Shown: positions 1 through 10,843, counted from the stretch's first letter. The stretch: 64,000 nt of DNA from an uncultured Oscillospiraceae bacterium (GCA_947626495.1 CANQSJ010000003.1:60316-124315); one strand, 5' to 3'. The notes: a model not told the origin generated them from the letters alone. Made by a program: numbers and translations.

Positions 1-929
1 TTGAGGTACCGGCTCACCGCGCACATGGGGGAAACGGTGGTGGACATGTTTTCCGCCAGGGCCGGGAAGTGGAGCTTTATCATATTCACAAAGGCGGGGC
101 AGCAGGAGGTGGTCATCTTCTTCCCCTCCTTATAGGCCTCGGCCCACTCGGCGGCCTCCGCCGCGGCGGTCATGTCGCCGCCCAGGCCCACCTCGATCAT
201 ATCGGCGAAGCCCGCCTTCTTCAGGGCCGTGCGCCAGCTGGTCATGGTGATGCCCTCGCCGAACTGGCCCTCGGTGGCCGGCGCCAGCATGGCGATCACC
301 TTCTTGCCCGCCTTGATCTCGTTGATCACCTGCACCACCGACGCCTTGGTGCCGATGGCGCCGAAGGGGCAGTTGTGGATGCAGATGCCGCAGCGGATGC
401 ACTTGGACTCGTCGATCTTGCAGATGCCGTACTCGTCGTAGGTGATGGCGTCCGCGGGGCAGACCTTCTTGCAGGGCCGCTCCAGATGGGCGATGGCGTT
501 GTAGGGGCAGGCGGCGGCGCACTTGCCGCACTCCCGGCACTTGTTGGGGTCTATGTAGGAGCGGGTGGGGCCCATGGAGATGGCGCCGAACTGGCAGGAG
601 TTCTGGCAGGCCTTGCCCACGCACTTGCGGCAGTTGTCCGTGACGATGTAGGAGGCGATGGGACACTCCTCGCAGGCGGCGTTGATGACCTGGACCATGT
701 TGTCGGACTCGTTGCCGGTGGGGCACAGCCCCTCGGCCAGGCGCACCCGCTGGCGGATGATCTCCCGTTCCTTATAAATGCAGCAGCGGAACTGGGCCTG
801 GGGTCCGGGAATCAGCTCATAAGGGATCTGGTCCCGTCCCTCGTCCAGCTTGCCCTCCCAGGCCAGCTGGCACACCAGTCGCATGACCTCGTGCTTGATC
901 TTGGCGATGGCTTCGTCGTTGGTGACCAT
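1..929 (-). CDS. Monomeric [FeFe] hydrogenase, group B-like (3' end outside window)
   Basis: The frame reads leftward off the window, with 309 codons visible. Two ferredoxin-type 4Fe-4S motifs are seen (Cys 131/134/137/141 and 177/180/183/187). They are followed by the first H-cluster motif TSCCPAF at residues 274-280, where Cys 276 and 277 lie. Phe instead of Trp after TSCCPA, and an N-terminal Cys-rich region (Cys 49/50, 69, 86, 89, 100, 103, 108, 112), fit the group B monomeric hydrogenases of clostridia as I know them. The family makes or oxidises H2 in the cytoplasm with ferredoxin. The ATG at 929 has an AAGGAG 9 nt upstream. The remaining H-cluster motifs lie beyond the left edge, so activity cannot be judged. 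It is divergent from carAB. A TM1266-family hydrogenase-system regulator sits 38 kb away. Confidence 0.9.
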   Translation of the reverse strand, partial: MVTNDEAIAKIKHEVMRLVCQLAWEGKLDEGRDQIPYELIPGPQAQFRCCIYKEREIIRQRVRLAEGLCPTGNESDNMVQVINAACEECPIASYIVTDNCRKCVGKACQNSCQFGAISMGPTRSYIDPNKCRECGKCAAACPYNAIAHLERPCKKVCPADAITYDEYGICKIDESKCIRCGICIHNCPFGAIGTKASVVQVINEIKAGKKVIAMLAPATEGQFGEGITMTSWRTALKKAGFADMIEVGLGGDMTAAAEAAEWAEAYKEGKKMTTSCCPAFVNMIKLHFPALAENMSTTVSPMCAVSRYL

Positions 930-1337
930 GACGGCGTTCTCCTTTTTTCCGTTTTTGGCGATACGGGCCGATTATAATCCTTTCTCCGCCGATTTGCAAC
1001 GCCGTGCCGGGGCGGTTTCGGTATTTTCCCAAAAAACGCCGCCGGCGGGAGGCGGATTTCTGGTCCCGGGGCGCATTGACAAGCCCCGGACGCCGTGCTA
1101 GAATACCGGAAAAAGGCGGCCGGGGCCGCCTCGCAGCGAGAGAAGGGATCGCCTTGAAAAGGTCTGCAGCCGTTTTGGGACCGAAGGGGATCCTTTTTTC
1201 CTTTTGCCCCGGGCGGGGCGGGCGGCGTCATTGCCGGTCCGGCCGTATTTGTTTTTATCGCTGTTTTTCCGGTCTGTGGGACGCTTTTGACGCGCCGGCA
1301 CGGGCCGGATTTTCTTATGTTTGGGAGGCGTGAGTCT
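930..1337. other. Divergent intergenic region with long carAB leader
   Basis: This 408-nt gap separates the hydrogenase from carA. It holds the carAB promoter (1076-1104) and a leader of about 230 nt. The leader contains a GGCGGCC/GGCCGCC hairpin at 1113-1128, preceded by AAAAA at 1108-1112; on the minus strand this reads as hairpin plus T-run. A frame starting at TTG 1153 stays open to TGA 1331-1333, five bases before the carA ATG, and could be an upstream ORF, but nothing supports it as a protein. I see no clear PyrR-type site and no strong plus-strand terminator. Confidence 0.5.
1076..1104 (+). promoter_or_regulatory. sigma-A promoter of carAB
   Basis: TTGACA at 1076-1081, 17-nt spacer, TAGAAT at 1099-1104. 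It lies 234 nt upstream of the carA start and is the only good match in the gap. Confidence 0.75.
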
Positions 1338-2432
1338 ATGACGGCGGAGGATCGGAAGATCGTGCTGGCCGACGGCAGCGAATATGCCGGCTTCGGCTTC
1401 GGAGACCGGGGGGACCGGGTGTGCGAGATCGTGTTCAACACGTCCATGGCGGGCTATCAGGAGATCCTGTCCGACCCGTCCTATACCGGCCAGCTGGTGG
1501 TGATGACCTATCCCCTCATGGGCAACTACGGCATGGCCGGGGAGGATTACGAGACGAAAACGCCCACCATCGGGGGCCTGGCGGTGCGGCGGTATAACGA
1601 TAAGCCCTCCAATTTCCGCTCGGAGGAGACTCTGGGCGGGGTGATGGCGCGGTACGCCATCCCCGGCATAGAGGGCATCGACACCCGAAAGCTCACCCGG
1701 AGCATCCGGGACCACGGCAGCCGCAAGGCGCTTATCACCGACGCCGACACCCCGCTGGAGAAGGCGCTGGAGATCCTGCGCGCCACCGACGTGCCCCGTG
1801 ACGTGGTGCGCCGGGTCAGCTGCAGGGCGCCCTGGGAGAGCCCCGCGGAAAACGCCCGCTATCACGTGGCTGCCATCGACTGCGGCATCAAGCTGAACAT
1901 CATCCGCTCCCTGAACGCCCGGGGGTGCGACGTGACCGTACTGCCTTACGACGCCACGGCGGAGCAGGTGCTGGCGCTGGGGCCGGACGGGCTCTTCCTC
2001 TCCAACGGCCCCGGCGACCCGGAGGACGTGCCCCAGGTCATCGAGCTGGTGCGCGCGCTGGGGGGAAGGCTGCCCATCTTCGGCATCTGCCTGGGCCACC
2101 AGGTCATCTCCCTGGCCTACGGGGCCAGGACCTATAAGCTGAAGTTCGGCCACCGGGGCGGCAACCACCCGGTGCGGGAGCTGGCCACGGGGAAGATCGA
2201 GATCACCTCCCAGAACCACAGCTACGCCGTGGATGAAAAGAGCCTGGCCGGCACGGGGCTGGAGCTGACGCATGTGAACATCCTGGACGGCACGGTGGAG
2301 GGCGTGAAGTGCGCCCGGGACCGGATCTTCTCCGTCCAGTACCACCCGGAGAGCGCGCCGGGGCCCCAGGACAGCGGCCATCTCTTCGACCGCTTTACCG
2401 CCATGATGGAGGAGGAAAAAGCCCATGCCTAA
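1338..2432 (+). CDS. carA: Carbamoyl-phosphate synthase, glutaminase (small) subunit
   Basis: 364 aa, normal length. The N-terminal CPSase small-subunit domain (about 1-140) is followed by a class-I glutamine amidotransferase domain. The nucleophile elbow FGICLGHQ has Cys 251, and the HPE triad part has His 336 and Glu 338. It releases ammonia from glutamine for CarB in arginine and pyrimidine synthesis. The ATG at 1338 is chosen because a GGAGG lies about 10 nt upstream; an in-frame upstream extension has no such site. The stop overlaps the carB start by 8 nt, which implies translational coupling. Confidence 0.97.
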   Translation: MTAEDRKIVLADGSEYAGFGFGDRGDRVCEIVFNTSMAGYQEILSDPSYTGQLVVMTYPLMGNYGMAGEDYETKTPTIGGLAVRRYNDKPSNFRSEETLGGVMARYAIPGIEGIDTRKLTRSIRDHGSRKALITDADTPLEKALEILRATDVPRDVVRRVSCRAPWESPAENARYHVAAIDCGIKLNIIRSLNARGCDVTVLPYDATAEQVLALGPDGLFLSNGPGDPEDVPQVIELVRALGGRLPIFGICLGHQVISLAYGARTYKLKFGHRGGNHPVRELATGKIEITSQNHSYAVDEKSLAGTGLELTHVNILDGTVEGVKCARDRIFSVQYHPESAPGPQDSGHLFDRFTAMMEEEKAHA

Positions 2433-5400
2433 GAGAACGGACCTGCACAAGATCATGGTCATCGGCTCCGGCCCCATCGTCATCGGCCAGGCGGCGGAGT
2501 TCGACTACGCCGGCACCCAGGCGTGTCTCGCCCTGAAGGAGGAGGGGTACGAGGTGGTGCTGTGCAACTCCAACCCGGCCACCATCATGACCGACACCTC
2601 CGTGGCGGACAAGGTGTACATGGAGCCGCTGACCCTGGAATATGTGGCGAAGATCGTCCGCTACGAGCGGCCGGACGCCATCGTGCCGGGCATCGGCGGC
2701 CAGACGGGCCTGAACCTGGCCATGCAGCTGGAGAAAAAGGGCGTGCTGAAAGAGTGCCGCACGGAGCTTCTGGGCACCAGCAGCGAGAGCATCGAGCGGG
2801 CGGAGGACCGGGAGCTTTTCAAGGAGCTGTGCCAGCAGTTGGGGGAGCCGGTGCTGCCCTCCGATGTGGCAAACAGCATCGAGCAGGGCCTCGCCATCGC
2901 GGCGGACATCGGCTACCCGGTGGTGCTGCGGCCGGCCTTCACCCTGGGCGGCACCGGCGGCGGCTTTGCCGACGACGAGGATGAGTGCCGGGAGATCCTG
3001 AAAAACGCCCTGAAGCTGTCCCCGGTGCACCAGGTGCTGGTGGAGAAGAGCATCAAGGGCTACCGGGAGATCGAGTACGAGGTCATGCGGGACGGCAACG
3101 ACACCGCCATCACCGTGTGCAACATGGAGAACATCGACCCGGTGGGCGTACACACCGGCGACAGCGTGGTGGTCTGCCCGTCCCAGACCCTGACCAACAA
3201 GGAGTACCACATGCTCCGGGACAGCGCCCTGCGCATCATCCGGGCGCTGCAGATCAAGGGCGGCTGCAACGTGCAGTTTGCCCTGGACCCGGCCAGCTTT
3301 CAGTACTACGTCATCGAGGTCAACCCCCGTGTGTCCCGCTCCTCGGCATTGGCGTCGAAGGCCAGCGGCTACCCCATCGCCAGGGTGTCGGCCAAGATCG
3401 CCGTGGGCATGGACCTGGACGAGATCATGCTGGCCAACACCCCGGCCTGCTTTGAGCCGGCGCTGGACTATGTGGTCACCAAAATGCCCCGGTTCCCCTT
3501 CGACAAGTTCGCCGACGCCTCCAACGTCCTGTCCACCCAGATGAAGGCCACCGGCGAGGTGATGAGCGTGGGCCGGACCATGGAGGAGAGCCTCCTCAAG
3601 GCGGTGCGGTCCCTGGAGATCGGCGTCGACCACCTGTGGATGAAAAAGTTCGACGGCTGGACGGCGGACGCGCTGCTGGACTACGTCCGGGAGGGCCGGG
3701 ACGATAGGCTCTTCGCCATCGCCCAGCTTCTGCGCCTGGGCACGGACGAGGCCTCCATCCACGCCGCGACGCAGATCGACATGCTCTTCCTGGACGTGAT
3801 TGCCAACATCGTTTCCATGGAGCGGACGCTCTCCGCCGCGCCGGGGGATTTGGACGCGCTCTACGCGGCCAAGCGCATGGGCTTCTGCGACCGGGCTGTG
3901 GCCCGGCTGTGGGGCAAGACGGAGATGGATATTTACCGGCTGCGGCTGGAGAAGGACATGCTGCCGGTGTACAAGATGATCGACACCTGCGCCAGCGAGT
4001 TTGAAAGCTACGTGCCCTACTTTTATTCCACCTACGAGCAGGAAAACGAGTCCGTCTTCTCCGACCGGAAGAAGATCGTGGTGCTGGGGGCGGGGCCCAT
4101 CCGCATCGGCCAGGGGGTGGAGTTTGACTACTCCACCGTCCACGCCGTGCAGACCATCAAGGCCGCCGGCTACGAGGCCATCATCATCAACAACAACCCC
4201 GAGACCGTCTCCACCGACTACACCTGCTCGGATAAGCTGTACTTCGAGCCGCTGTACGTGGAGGACGTGATGAACATCCTGCTGCGGGAAAAGCCGGTGG
4301 GGGTCATCGCCTCCCTGGGCGGCCAGACGGCCATCAATCTGGCCCAGCCGCTGATGGAGCGGGGCGTGCGCATCATCGGCACGGACTGCGCCGCCATCGA
4401 GCGGGCGGAGGACCGGGACGCCTTCGAGAAGGTGCTGGACCAGCTGGGCATCCCCCAGCCCCCCGGACAGGCGGTGACGAATATCGACGCGGGCGTGGCC
4501 GCGGCGGCCCAGATCGGCTATCCCGTGCTGGTGCGGCCCAGCTTTGTGCTGGGCGGCCGGGCCATGCAGATCGTCTCCGACGAGGAGCAGCTGCGCCATT
4601 ATCTCAGGACCGCCGTGGAGATCGACGTGGACAAGCCGGTGCTGGTGGACAAGTACATCCAGGGCAAGGAGCTGGAGGTGGACGCCATCTGCGACGGCCG
4701 GGACGTGTTCGTGCCGGGCATCATGGAGCTGGTAGAGCGCACCGGCATCCACTCCGGCGACTCCATCAGCGTGTACCCCACCTTCAGCGTGTCCCAAAAG
4801 GTGAAGGACACCATCCTGGACTACGCCCGGCGGCTGGGCCTGGGCATCGGCATCGTGGGCCTTTACAACATCCAGTTCATCGTGGACCGGGAGGAGAAGG
4901 TCTATATCATCGAGGTGAACCCCCGCTCTTCCCGGACGGTGCCGTTTCTCTCCAAGGCCACGGGATACTCCCTGGCGGACATCGCCACCCATGTGATATT
5001 GGGGCTGAGCCTGAAGGAGCAGGGCTTTTTCAAGCTCTATCCCCCGGAGAAAAAGCGCTGGTACGTGAAGGCGCCGGCCTTCTCCTTCGCCAAGCTGCGG
5101 GGCATGGACGCCTATCTCTCCCCGGAGATGAAGTCCACCGGCGAGGCCATCGGCTACGACAACACCATGACCCGCGCCCTCTATAAGGCTCTGCAGGCCT
5201 CGGGCATGGGCATGGCCAACTACGGCGCGGTGCTGGCCACCATCGCCGACCAGGACAAGGCCGAGGCCCTGCCCCTGATCCGCCGGTTCTATGATATGGG
5301 CTTCAACATCCTGGCCACCGCCGGCACGGCGGCCTATCTGAAGGGACACGGCATTCGCACCCACACGGTGGAGAAGCTGCGGGAGGGCAGCGAGGAGATA

Positions 5401-5604
5401 TTGCGGGCCATCCAGGCGGGGGTGGTGAGCTATGTCATCAACACCCGGGATGTGCGCAGCGCCGGGGCCCTGTCCGACGGCCATGAGATACGCCAGTGCG
5501 CGGTGGAGAACGGCGTGACCATGTTCACCAGCCTGGACACGGTGCGGGTGCTGTTGGACGTGCTGGAGGAGACCACCATGGGCATCTCGCCCATCGACGG
5601 GTGA
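2425..5604 (+). CDS. carB: Carbamoyl-phosphate synthase, large subunit
   Basis: 1059 aa, typical for CarB. Two homologous ATP-grasp halves are visible: the first opens with [20 protein letters not shown], the second (from about residue 550) with [20 protein letters not shown]. Each is followed by N-P-rich nucleotide-binding strands. A C-terminal MGS-like allosteric domain begins about residue 930. The subunit joins bicarbonate, ammonia and two ATP to make carbamoyl phosphate. It overlaps carA by 8 nt, so the two form an operon. The next gene has its own promoter starting 11 nt after this stop. Confidence 0.97.
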   Translation: MPKRTDLHKIMVIGSGPIVIGQAAEFDYAGTQACLALKEEGYEVVLCNSNPATIMTDTSVADKVYMEPLTLEYVAKIVRYERPDAIVPGIGGQTGLNLAMQLEKKGVLKECRTELLGTSSESIERAEDRELFKELCQQLGEPVLPSDVANSIEQGLAIAADIGYPVVLRPAFTLGGTGGGFADDEDECREILKNALKLSPVHQVLVEKSIKGYREIEYEVMRDGNDTAITVCNMENIDPVGVHTGDSVVVCPSQTLTNKEYHMLRDSALRIIRALQIKGGCNVQFALDPASFQYYVIEVNPRVSRSSALASKASGYPIARVSAKIAVGMDLDEIMLANTPACFEPALDYVVTKMPRFPFDKFADASNVLSTQMKATGEVMSVGRTMEESLLKAVRSLEIGVDHLWMKKFDGWTADALLDYVREGRDDRLFAIAQLLRLGTDEASIHAATQIDMLFLDVIANIVSMERTLSAAPGDLDALYAAKRMGFCDRAVARLWGKTEMDIYRLRLEKDMLPVYKMIDTCASEFESYVPYFYSTYEQENESVFSDRKKIVVLGAGPIRIGQGVEFDYSTVHAVQTIKAAGYEAIIINNNPETVSTDYTCSDKLYFEPLYVEDVMNILLREKPVGVIASLGGQTAINLAQPLMERGVRIIGTDCAAIERAEDRDAFEKVLDQLGIPQPPGQAVTNIDAGVAAAAQIGYPVLVRPSFVLGGRAMQIVSDEEQLRHYLRTAVEIDVDKPVLVDKYIQGKELEVDAICDGRDVFVPGIMELVERTGIHSGDSISVYPTFSVSQKVKDTILDYARRLGLGIGIVGLYNIQFIVDREEKVYIIEVNPRSSRTVPFLSKATGYSLADIATHVILGLSLKEQGFFKLYPPEKKRWYVKAPAFSFAKLRGMDAYLSPEMKSTGEAIGYDNTMTRALYKALQASGMGMANYGAVLATIADQDKAEALPLIRRFYDMGFNILATAGTAAYLKGHGIRTHTVEKLREGSEEILRAIQAGVVSYVINTRDVRSAGALSDGHEIRQCAVENGVTMFTSLDTVRVLLDVLEETTMGISPIDG

Positions 5605-5615
5605 GCGGGTTTCCC

Positions 5616-5643
5616 TTGCATACAGCGGAGAATCTGCTATACT
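5616..5643 (+). promoter_or_regulatory. sigma-A promoter of the lipoprotein gene
   Basis: TTGCAT at 5616-5621, 16-nt spacer, TATACT at 5638-5643; the start codon follows 34 nt later. Confidence 0.65.
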
Positions 5644-5677
5644 GTGGGCAGAATAAGACCGTACGGGAGGGATCGGG

Positions 5678-6295
5678 ATGAAACGCAAATCGCTCATCTG
5701 TGTCATGCTGGCGGCGCTGCTGGCGCTGGGCTGCGCCGGGTGTTCCCTGAGCGCCGCCGGCGAGGCGGCGGAGAATGTGGCCCAGGCGCTGGACGGGATC
5801 GTGACGGACGCCCGGCAGGTGCTGGAGCAGCCGGCGTCACAGCCGCAGGCGCAGCCGCCTGAGACAGCGGATCCGCCCGCGCCGGTAGATATACCCACGG
5901 CGCCGGACGAGGCCGAGACCCCCGCGCCGGAGCCGGAGGAGCCGCCCGCCGGGGAGATCACCGTCCCGCCGGAGAGCCCGGAGGAGGCCCCCGCGCCGGA
6001 GGAGCCGGCCGAACCGTCCGGGGCGCCGCGGCCGGGGAAATACAAGGGGGAGGACGGCAGCGTCCTCACCGTGAAGGACGACGGCTCCTGCACCTACAAG
6101 ACAAGCATTGAGATCACCGTCAACGGCCAGCGGATGGCGGATACCGTCACCTTCCACGGCTCCGTCTCCGACGGGACCTTCACCTTCGACAAGGTGACCT
6201 ACTACGGCATGGATATCACCGATATGGCCCGGGAGGCGGGCTATGAGGACGCCTCCCAGTGGGAGGCCCAGGCGGCGGCGCTGTACGGCAAATAG
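5678..6295 (+). CDS. Predicted lipoprotein with Pro/Glu-rich linker
   Basis: 205 aa. A short basic N-terminus and hydrophobic stretch end in LGCAGC, a lipobox-like site with Cys 19 or Cys 22 as the possible lipidated residue. Residues about 55-125 are a Pro/Glu/Ala-rich spacer of the kind that crosses a cell wall. A compact C-terminal domain (about 126-205) contains GKYKGEDGSVLTVKDDGSC and resembles small secreted beta-strand domains that I cannot name. The function is unknown. A GGAGGG Shine-Dalgarno precedes the ATG. Phosphoketolase follows after 48 nt and may be co-transcribed. Confidence 0.75.
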   Translation: MKRKSLICVMLAALLALGCAGCSLSAAGEAAENVAQALDGIVTDARQVLEQPASQPQAQPPETADPPAPVDIPTAPDEAETPAPEPEEPPAGEITVPPESPEEAPAPEEPAEPSGAPRPGKYKGEDGSVLTVKDDGSCTYKTSIEITVNGQRMADTVTFHGSVSDGTFTFDKVTYYGMDITDMAREAGYEDASQWEAQAAALYGK

Positions 6296-6343
6296 TCCGC
6301 CGGGATCGGGACATAATAAAGGAAAAGGGAGGAAGCGCGGATC

Positions 6344-8722
6344 ATGGTCTATCACAAGGAATTTGCCGCCACGCCGGAGATGCTCCACACCATGGACATG
6401 TACTGGCGGGCATCCAACTATCTGGCCGCCGGGCAGCTGTATCTGCTCAGCGACCCGCTGCTGAAAAAGCCTCTCACCGAGGCCAACTTCAAGCACAAGA
6501 TCGTGGGCCACTGGGGCACCGTGCCCGGCCAGAACTTCATCTATACCCACCTGAACCGGGTCATAAGGGCCTACGATCTGGATATGATCTACCTGTCCGG
6601 CCCCGGCCACGGGGGCAACGCCATGGTGGCCCAGGACTGGCTGGACGGCAGCTACACCGAGGTCTATCCCAACATCACCCGGGACGAGGCGGGCATGGAG
6701 AAGCTGTTCAAGCAGTTCTCCTTCCCCGGCGGCATCCCCTCCCACGTGGCGCCGGAGACCCCGGGCTCCATCCATGAGGGCGGCGAGCTTGGCTACTCCC
6801 TGGCCCACGCCTTCGGCGCAGTGGCGGACAACCCCGGCCTGATCGCCGCCTGCGTGGTGGGCGACGGCGAGGCGGAGACCGGCCCGCTGGCCACCTGCTG
6901 GCACCTGAACAAGTTCACGGACCCCCGCTCCGACGGGGCGGTGCTGCCCATCCTGCATCTGAACGGGTTCAAGATCGCCAACCCCACCGTGCTGGCCCGC
7001 ATCCCCCGCGACGAGCTGAAAAAGTTCTTCGAGGGCTGCGGCTGGACGCCCATCTTCGTGGAGGGGGACGACCCGGCGAAGATGCACCCGGCCATGGCCA
7101 GGGCCCTGGACACCGCCATCCGCTCCATCCTGCGCTTCCAGGAGACCGCCCGCAAGAATAACGACGGCAGCCGGGTGAAGTGGCCCATGATCGTGCTGCG
7201 CACGCCCAAGGGCTGGACCGGCCCCAAGGTGGTGGACGGCAGCAAGGTGGAGGGCTCCTTCCGGGCCCACCAGGTGCCCATCTCCGCCGACAGCGAGGAG
7301 CACCGGCGCATGATCGAGGACTGGCTGAAGTCCTATCACCCCGAGGAGCTGTTCGATGAAAACGGCACCCCCGTCCAAGCCCTGCTGGACCTGCCCCCCA
7401 AGGGCAACGCCCGCATGGGCGCCAACCCCCACGCCAACGGCGGCCTGCTCTTAAAGGACCTGCGCATGCCCGACTTCCGGGACTACGCGGTGGACATCCC
7501 CGCCCCCGGTGCGGTGGAGGCGGAGGACATGCGCAAGCTGGGCGCGTTCGTGCGGGATATCTACGTTCTGAACGAGAAAGAGCGCAACTTCCGGGTCTTC
7601 GGCCCCGACGAGACGGCCTCCAACCGTCTGAGCCCGGTGTTTGAGGTCACAGGCCGGGACTGGAACGCCGAGATACGGGACGACGACGAGTTTCTGTCCC
7701 CCGACGGCCAGGTCATGGACAGCGTGCTCTCCGAGCACGTGTGCGAGGGCATGCTGGAGGGGTATCTTCTCACCGGCCGCCACGGCTTTTTCAACTCTTA
7801 CGAGGCGTTCATCCGCATCGTGGACAGCATGGTCAGCCAGCACGCCAAGTGGCTGAAGGTGTGCAACCAGCTGCCCTGGCGGCAGAAGATCGCGAGTTTG
7901 AACTATGTGCTTGCCTCCAACGTCTGGCAGCAGGACCACAACGGCTTCACCCACCAGGACCCCGGTTTCCTGGACCACGTGGCCAACAAGAAGGCGGACG
8001 TGGTGCGGCTCTATCTGCCCCCCGACGCCAACTGCCTGCTGAGCGTGTTCGACCACTGCATCCGCAGCCGGGACTATGTGAACGTCATCGTGGCCAGCAA
8101 GCATCCCCGGCCCCAGTGGCTCACCATGGAGCAGGCCGTCAAGCACTGCACCGAGGGCATCGGCATCTGGCAGTGGGCCAGCACCGACGCCGGCCAGGAG
8201 CCGGACATCATCATGGCCTGCTGCGGCGACACCCCCACCCTGGAGACCCTGGCCGCCGTGACCATATTGCGGGAGGCCTTCCCGGAGCTGAAGATCCGGG
8301 TGGTGAACGTGGTGGACCTGATGCGCCTGCAGGCCGACACCCAGCACCCCCACGGCCTGTCCGACCGGGATTACGACATGCTCTTCACCACCGACAAGCC
8401 CATTGTGTTCGCCTTCCACGGCTATCCCAGCCTGATCCACGAGTTCACCTACCGGCGCAAGAACAAGAACCTGCACGTGCGCGGCTATATCGAGGAGGGC
8501 ACCATCACCACCCCCTTCGACATGCGGGTGCTCAACAACATCGACCGGTACCACCTGGTGCTGACGGCGCTGCAGAATCTTGACTGCCTGGGCAACCGGA
8601 GCGCGTTTTTGGCCCAGCAGATGAAGGACAAGCTGGTGGAGCATAAGCAGTATATCGCCAAGTACGGCGTGGATATGCCGGAGGTGGCGGAGTGGAAGTG
8701 GACCCCCGCGCCGGAGAAGTAA
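6344..8722 (+). CDS. xfp: Phosphoketolase (xylulose-5-P/fructose-6-P)
   Basis: 792 aa, normal for the family. A thiamine-diphosphate enzyme that cleaves xylulose 5-phosphate (and often fructose 6-phosphate) with phosphate to acetyl phosphate plus a triose or tetrose phosphate. Both family signatures are seen: [16 protein letters not shown] (about residues 146-161) and GDGEAETGP (about 175-183). The N-terminal GHWGT and GPGHGG motifs also fit. A GGGAGG lies 10 nt before the ATG. In an anaerobe it gives an acetyl-phosphate-producing route beside glycolysis. It is followed directly by the repeat element at 8722. Confidence 0.96.
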   Translation: MVYHKEFAATPEMLHTMDMYWRASNYLAAGQLYLLSDPLLKKPLTEANFKHKIVGHWGTVPGQNFIYTHLNRVIRAYDLDMIYLSGPGHGGNAMVAQDWLDGSYTEVYPNITRDEAGMEKLFKQFSFPGGIPSHVAPETPGSIHEGGELGYSLAHAFGAVADNPGLIAACVVGDGEAETGPLATCWHLNKFTDPRSDGAVLPILHLNGFKIANPTVLARIPRDELKKFFEGCGWTPIFVEGDDPAKMHPAMARALDTAIRSILRFQETARKNNDGSRVKWPMIVLRTPKGWTGPKVVDGSKVEGSFRAHQVPISADSEEHRRMIEDWLKSYHPEELFDENGTPVQALLDLPPKGNARMGANPHANGGLLLKDLRMPDFRDYAVDIPAPGAVEAEDMRKLGAFVRDIYVLNEKERNFRVFGPDETASNRLSPVFEVTGRDWNAEIRDDDEFLSPDGQVMDSVLSEHVCEGMLEGYLLTGRHGFFNSYEAFIRIVDSMVSQHAKWLKVCNQLPWRQKIASLNYVLASNVWQQDHNGFTHQDPGFLDHVANKKADVVRLYLPPDANCLLSVFDHCIRSRDYVNVIVASKHPRPQWLTMEQAVKHCTEGIGIWQWASTDAGQEPDIIMACCGDTPTLETLAAVTILREAFPELKIRVVNVVDLMRLQADTQHPHGLSDRDYDMLFTTDKPIVFAFHGYPSLIHEFTYRRKNKNLHVRGYIEEGTITTPFDMRVLNNIDRYHLVLTALQNLDCLGNRSAFLAQQMKDKLVEHKQYIAKYGVDMPEVAEWKWTPAPEK

Positions 8723-8948
8723 AGGCCTCCCCTGTGCAAGGGGAGGTGGCCGCCAAAGGCGGCCGGAGGGGTTGTCATCGGAACAAGCTGCACATCCCTC
8801 GCTCCGGCGCAAGCGCCAGAGCTCGTCCGTTCCGCTGTTCCTCCTCTCCCCACGGGAAACGCTACGCTGGTTTCCCGCGGGGGCCCCGAGACAATCCCTC
8901 AGTCTCCGGCTGATGCCGGAGCCAGCCCCCTTTGCACAAGGGGGCCTT
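8722..8948. repeat. MITE-like intergenic repeat with imperfect terminal inverted repeats
   Basis: About 227 bp filling the xfp-prmA gap. The left end (AAGGCCTCCCCTGTGCAAGG...) and the reverse complement of the right end (AAGGCCCCCTTGTGCAAAGG...) match over roughly 60 bases with small gaps. Each end also carries its own inner hairpin (GCCGCC/GGCGGC on the left, CTCCGG/CCGGAG on the right), followed by GAGGG(A/G)TTGTC. It has no coding capacity. The architecture is that of a non-autonomous element or REP-like repeat. I recall similar GC-rich hairpin repeats between genes of Oscillospiraceae, but no second copy lies in this window. Confidence 0.6.
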
Positions 8949-8971
8949 CAATACGGTTGGAGTGGATTTTT

Positions 8972-9889
8972 ATGGCAAATTGGATCGAAGTCACTGTCCC
9001 CGCCCACGGGGACCCGGAGGCGGTGTGCGACATGCTCACCGGCATGGGTCTGGAGGGGTTCGTCATCGAGGACGAGAGGGACTTCAAGGGATTTTTGGAA
9101 AACAACACCCAGTACTGGGACTTCGTGGACGAGGAGCTGGAAGCGTCCATGGCGGGGACCAGCCGGGTGAAATTCTGGCTGCCGGACTCCGACGAGAGCC
9201 GGGCGCGCATCGCGGACCTTTACGAGAAGGGCTTCCAGCCCGAATCCCGCCCGGTGGCGGACGGGGACTGGGAGAACAACTGGCGGGACTACTATCAGCC
9301 CGTGGAGGCCGGGGAGAAGCTGGTCATCGTGCCCCAGTGGCAGGACTATGACGGGGACCGCACCCCGGTGAAGCTGGACCCTGGGCTGCTGTTCGGCACC
9401 GGGGATCACCCCACCACCCGCATGTGTCTGGCGGCGGTGGAGGAGCATGTCCGGCCCGGCGGGCGGGTGCTGGACCTGGGCTGCGGCAGCGGCATCCTGG
9501 GCATCGCCGCGGCGGTGCTGGGGGCCGGGCCCATCGTGGCCGCCGACGTGGATGAAAAGGCCCCGGACATCGTCCGGGACAACGCCGCGCTCAACGGCGT
9601 GGAGAACGCCTTCACCGTGTACGTGGGGGACGTGATCGCCTCGGGAACGCTGCGGGCAAAGCTGGGGGCGGGTTATGATCTGGTGCTGGCCAACATCGTG
9701 GCGGACGTGATCATCCCCCTGGCCCCCTATGTCCCCGCCTTTTTGGCGCCGGGGGGCGTGTTCGTCTGCTCGGGGATCATCGACGGCCGCCAGGACGAGG
9801 TGGCCGCCGCCCTGGAGAGGGCGGGCCTTCGGATCGAGGCGCACCGCACCCTGGAGGAGTGGCACTGCTTCCAGGCCCGGCAAAAGTGA
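8972..9889 (+). CDS. prmA: Ribosomal protein L11 methyltransferase
   Basis: 305 aa, normal for PrmA, which methylates ribosomal protein L11 using SAM. The SAM-binding motif LDLGCGSGILGIAAA is at about residues 165-179. The family NPPF-type loop appears here as LANIVADVI. DPGLLFGTGDHPTT is the typical PrmA signature upstream. The ATG at 8972 has TTGGAG 9 nt before it; a TTG at 8957 in the same frame is less likely. The N-terminal residues follow the usual PrmA pattern (MANWIEVTVP). A strong terminator follows. Confidence 0.95.
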   Translation: MANWIEVTVPAHGDPEAVCDMLTGMGLEGFVIEDERDFKGFLENNTQYWDFVDEELEASMAGTSRVKFWLPDSDESRARIADLYEKGFQPESRPVADGDWENNWRDYYQPVEAGEKLVIVPQWQDYDGDRTPVKLDPGLLFGTGDHPTTRMCLAAVEEHVRPGGRVLDLGCGSGILGIAAAVLGAGPIVAADVDEKAPDIVRDNAALNGVENAFTVYVGDVIASGTLRAKLGAGYDLVLANIVADVIIPLAPYVPAFLAPGGVFVCSGIIDGRQDEVAAALERAGLRIEAHRTLEEWHCFQARQK

Positions 9890-9896
9890 GACAGAA

Positions 9897-9927
9897 CCCC
9901 TCCCGCTCAGGGAGGGGCTTTTCTTTT
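9897..9927 (+). terminator. Rho-independent terminator of prmA
   Basis: Stem CCCCTCCC (9897-9904) pairs with GGGAGGGG (9910-9917), followed by a T-rich run. Confidence 0.85.
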
Positions 9928-10005
9928 CCCGAAACCTGTGGTATACTGCTTTTATACCCATAATCTGCCGGCCGCCCGGGAGGGCGCCGGGGAAGGAGGG
10001 ACGCT

Positions 10006-10641
10006 GTGAACAAGAAAGTGGCCGCCGGCGTGGCGGCTGTGATCCTGGCCGCCGGTGTGGGCGTCAACCGGGCCTTTGAACCGGCGGAGCTGGTACATAG
10101 CGCGGATGATCTGGCCCGGCATACCCAGTATGTCCCCGTGCGTCTGGCGGGGGAGGATCCCCTGGGCCGGCTGGAGGACTATGAGCGCATCTCTCTGCCC
10201 GACGCGGTGCGGGGCTGGTTCATCCGGCTGCCGGTGGCGGTGAAATCGGTGCTGCTGCTGCCGCTGTGGGCGGTGGGCGCCATCCCGTCGGCGCTGCTGA
10301 CGGCCCTGGGCCCGGTGTGGGGCTCCCTGCTGGGATTTTTGGCCCAGATGGCCGTGCTGGCGGGGCTGTTCTGCCTGGTGTACAAGCTGCTGTTCCCCCA
10401 CCGGAAGGTGCGGGAGCTGTTCCGAAAGAAGAACCTGAAGTGGCTGCTGCTGGGCGCCATGACGCTGACCGCCGCCAATCTGGTGCTGACCCAGCTGTGG
10501 ACCGGATGGCCCCTGCTGCGGACGGCGCTGCTGACGGGGGTGGGCGCGCTGGTGCTGGGGCTTCTGTGGAAGAGGCTCTGCGGCGCCTTCAAGGCCCCGG
10601 AGCCGGACGTGGTGCACACCCGTCTGATGCTGGAGTATTGA
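10006..10641 (+). CDS. Uncharacterised membrane protein
   Basis: 211 aa from a GTG start, chosen because GGAAGGAGGG ends 5 nt upstream. An N-terminal hydrophobic segment (about 5-22) is followed by a polar stretch. Three further hydrophobic segments are seen, at about 80-105, 112-130 and 145-185, with a basic FRKKNLK loop between the later ones. I recognise no motif. A TGG-TATACT extended -10 at 9942-9947 may drive it. It stands alone between two terminators (9897-9927 and 10674-10706). Confidence 0.7.
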   Translation: MNKKVAAGVAAVILAAGVGVNRAFEPAELVHSADDLARHTQYVPVRLAGEDPLGRLEDYERISLPDAVRGWFIRLPVAVKSVLLLPLWAVGAIPSALLTALGPVWGSLLGFLAQMAVLAGLFCLVYKLLFPHRKVRELFRKKNLKWLLLGAMTLTAANLVLTQLWTGWPLLRTALLTGVGALVLGLLWKRLCGAFKAPEPDVVHTRLMLEY

Positions 10642-10673
10642 GCGGGACAATTATTAAATTTTCCTTTACGCAG

Positions 10674-10706
10674 CGGGCTGCCGGGACCTCCCGGCGGCCC
10701 GTTTTT
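10674..10706 (+). terminator. Rho-independent terminator
   Basis: GC-rich stem CGGGC..GCCCG (10674-10701) with inner CCGGG/CCCGG pairing and TTTTT at 10702-10706; it ends the membrane-protein transcript. Confidence 0.85.
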
Positions 10707-10755
10707 CCTTGCGTTTCAAGGGTTTTGCGCCCTTTTCCGGCCGCCGGCGGCGCCG

Positions 10756-10785
10756 TTGACAAAGGCCCGGCGAACGGGGTATACT
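10756..10785 (+). promoter_or_regulatory. sigma-A promoter of the Mrp ATPase/two-component operon
   Basis: TTGACA at 10756-10761, 18-nt spacer, TATACT at 10780-10785; 58 nt before the start codon. Confidence 0.75.
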
Positions 10786-10843
10786 GACAGAGAATAGACC
10801 CCGGGAGCGCCCGGGGACGCAACAAATGACAGGAGCGAAGAGC

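Noticed and set aside
2395..6093. 1232-codon open frame antisense to carB
   Set aside because: High GC removes stops on the opposite strand; the sequence is His/Gly/Leu-biased with no family motifs, and carB on plus is certain.
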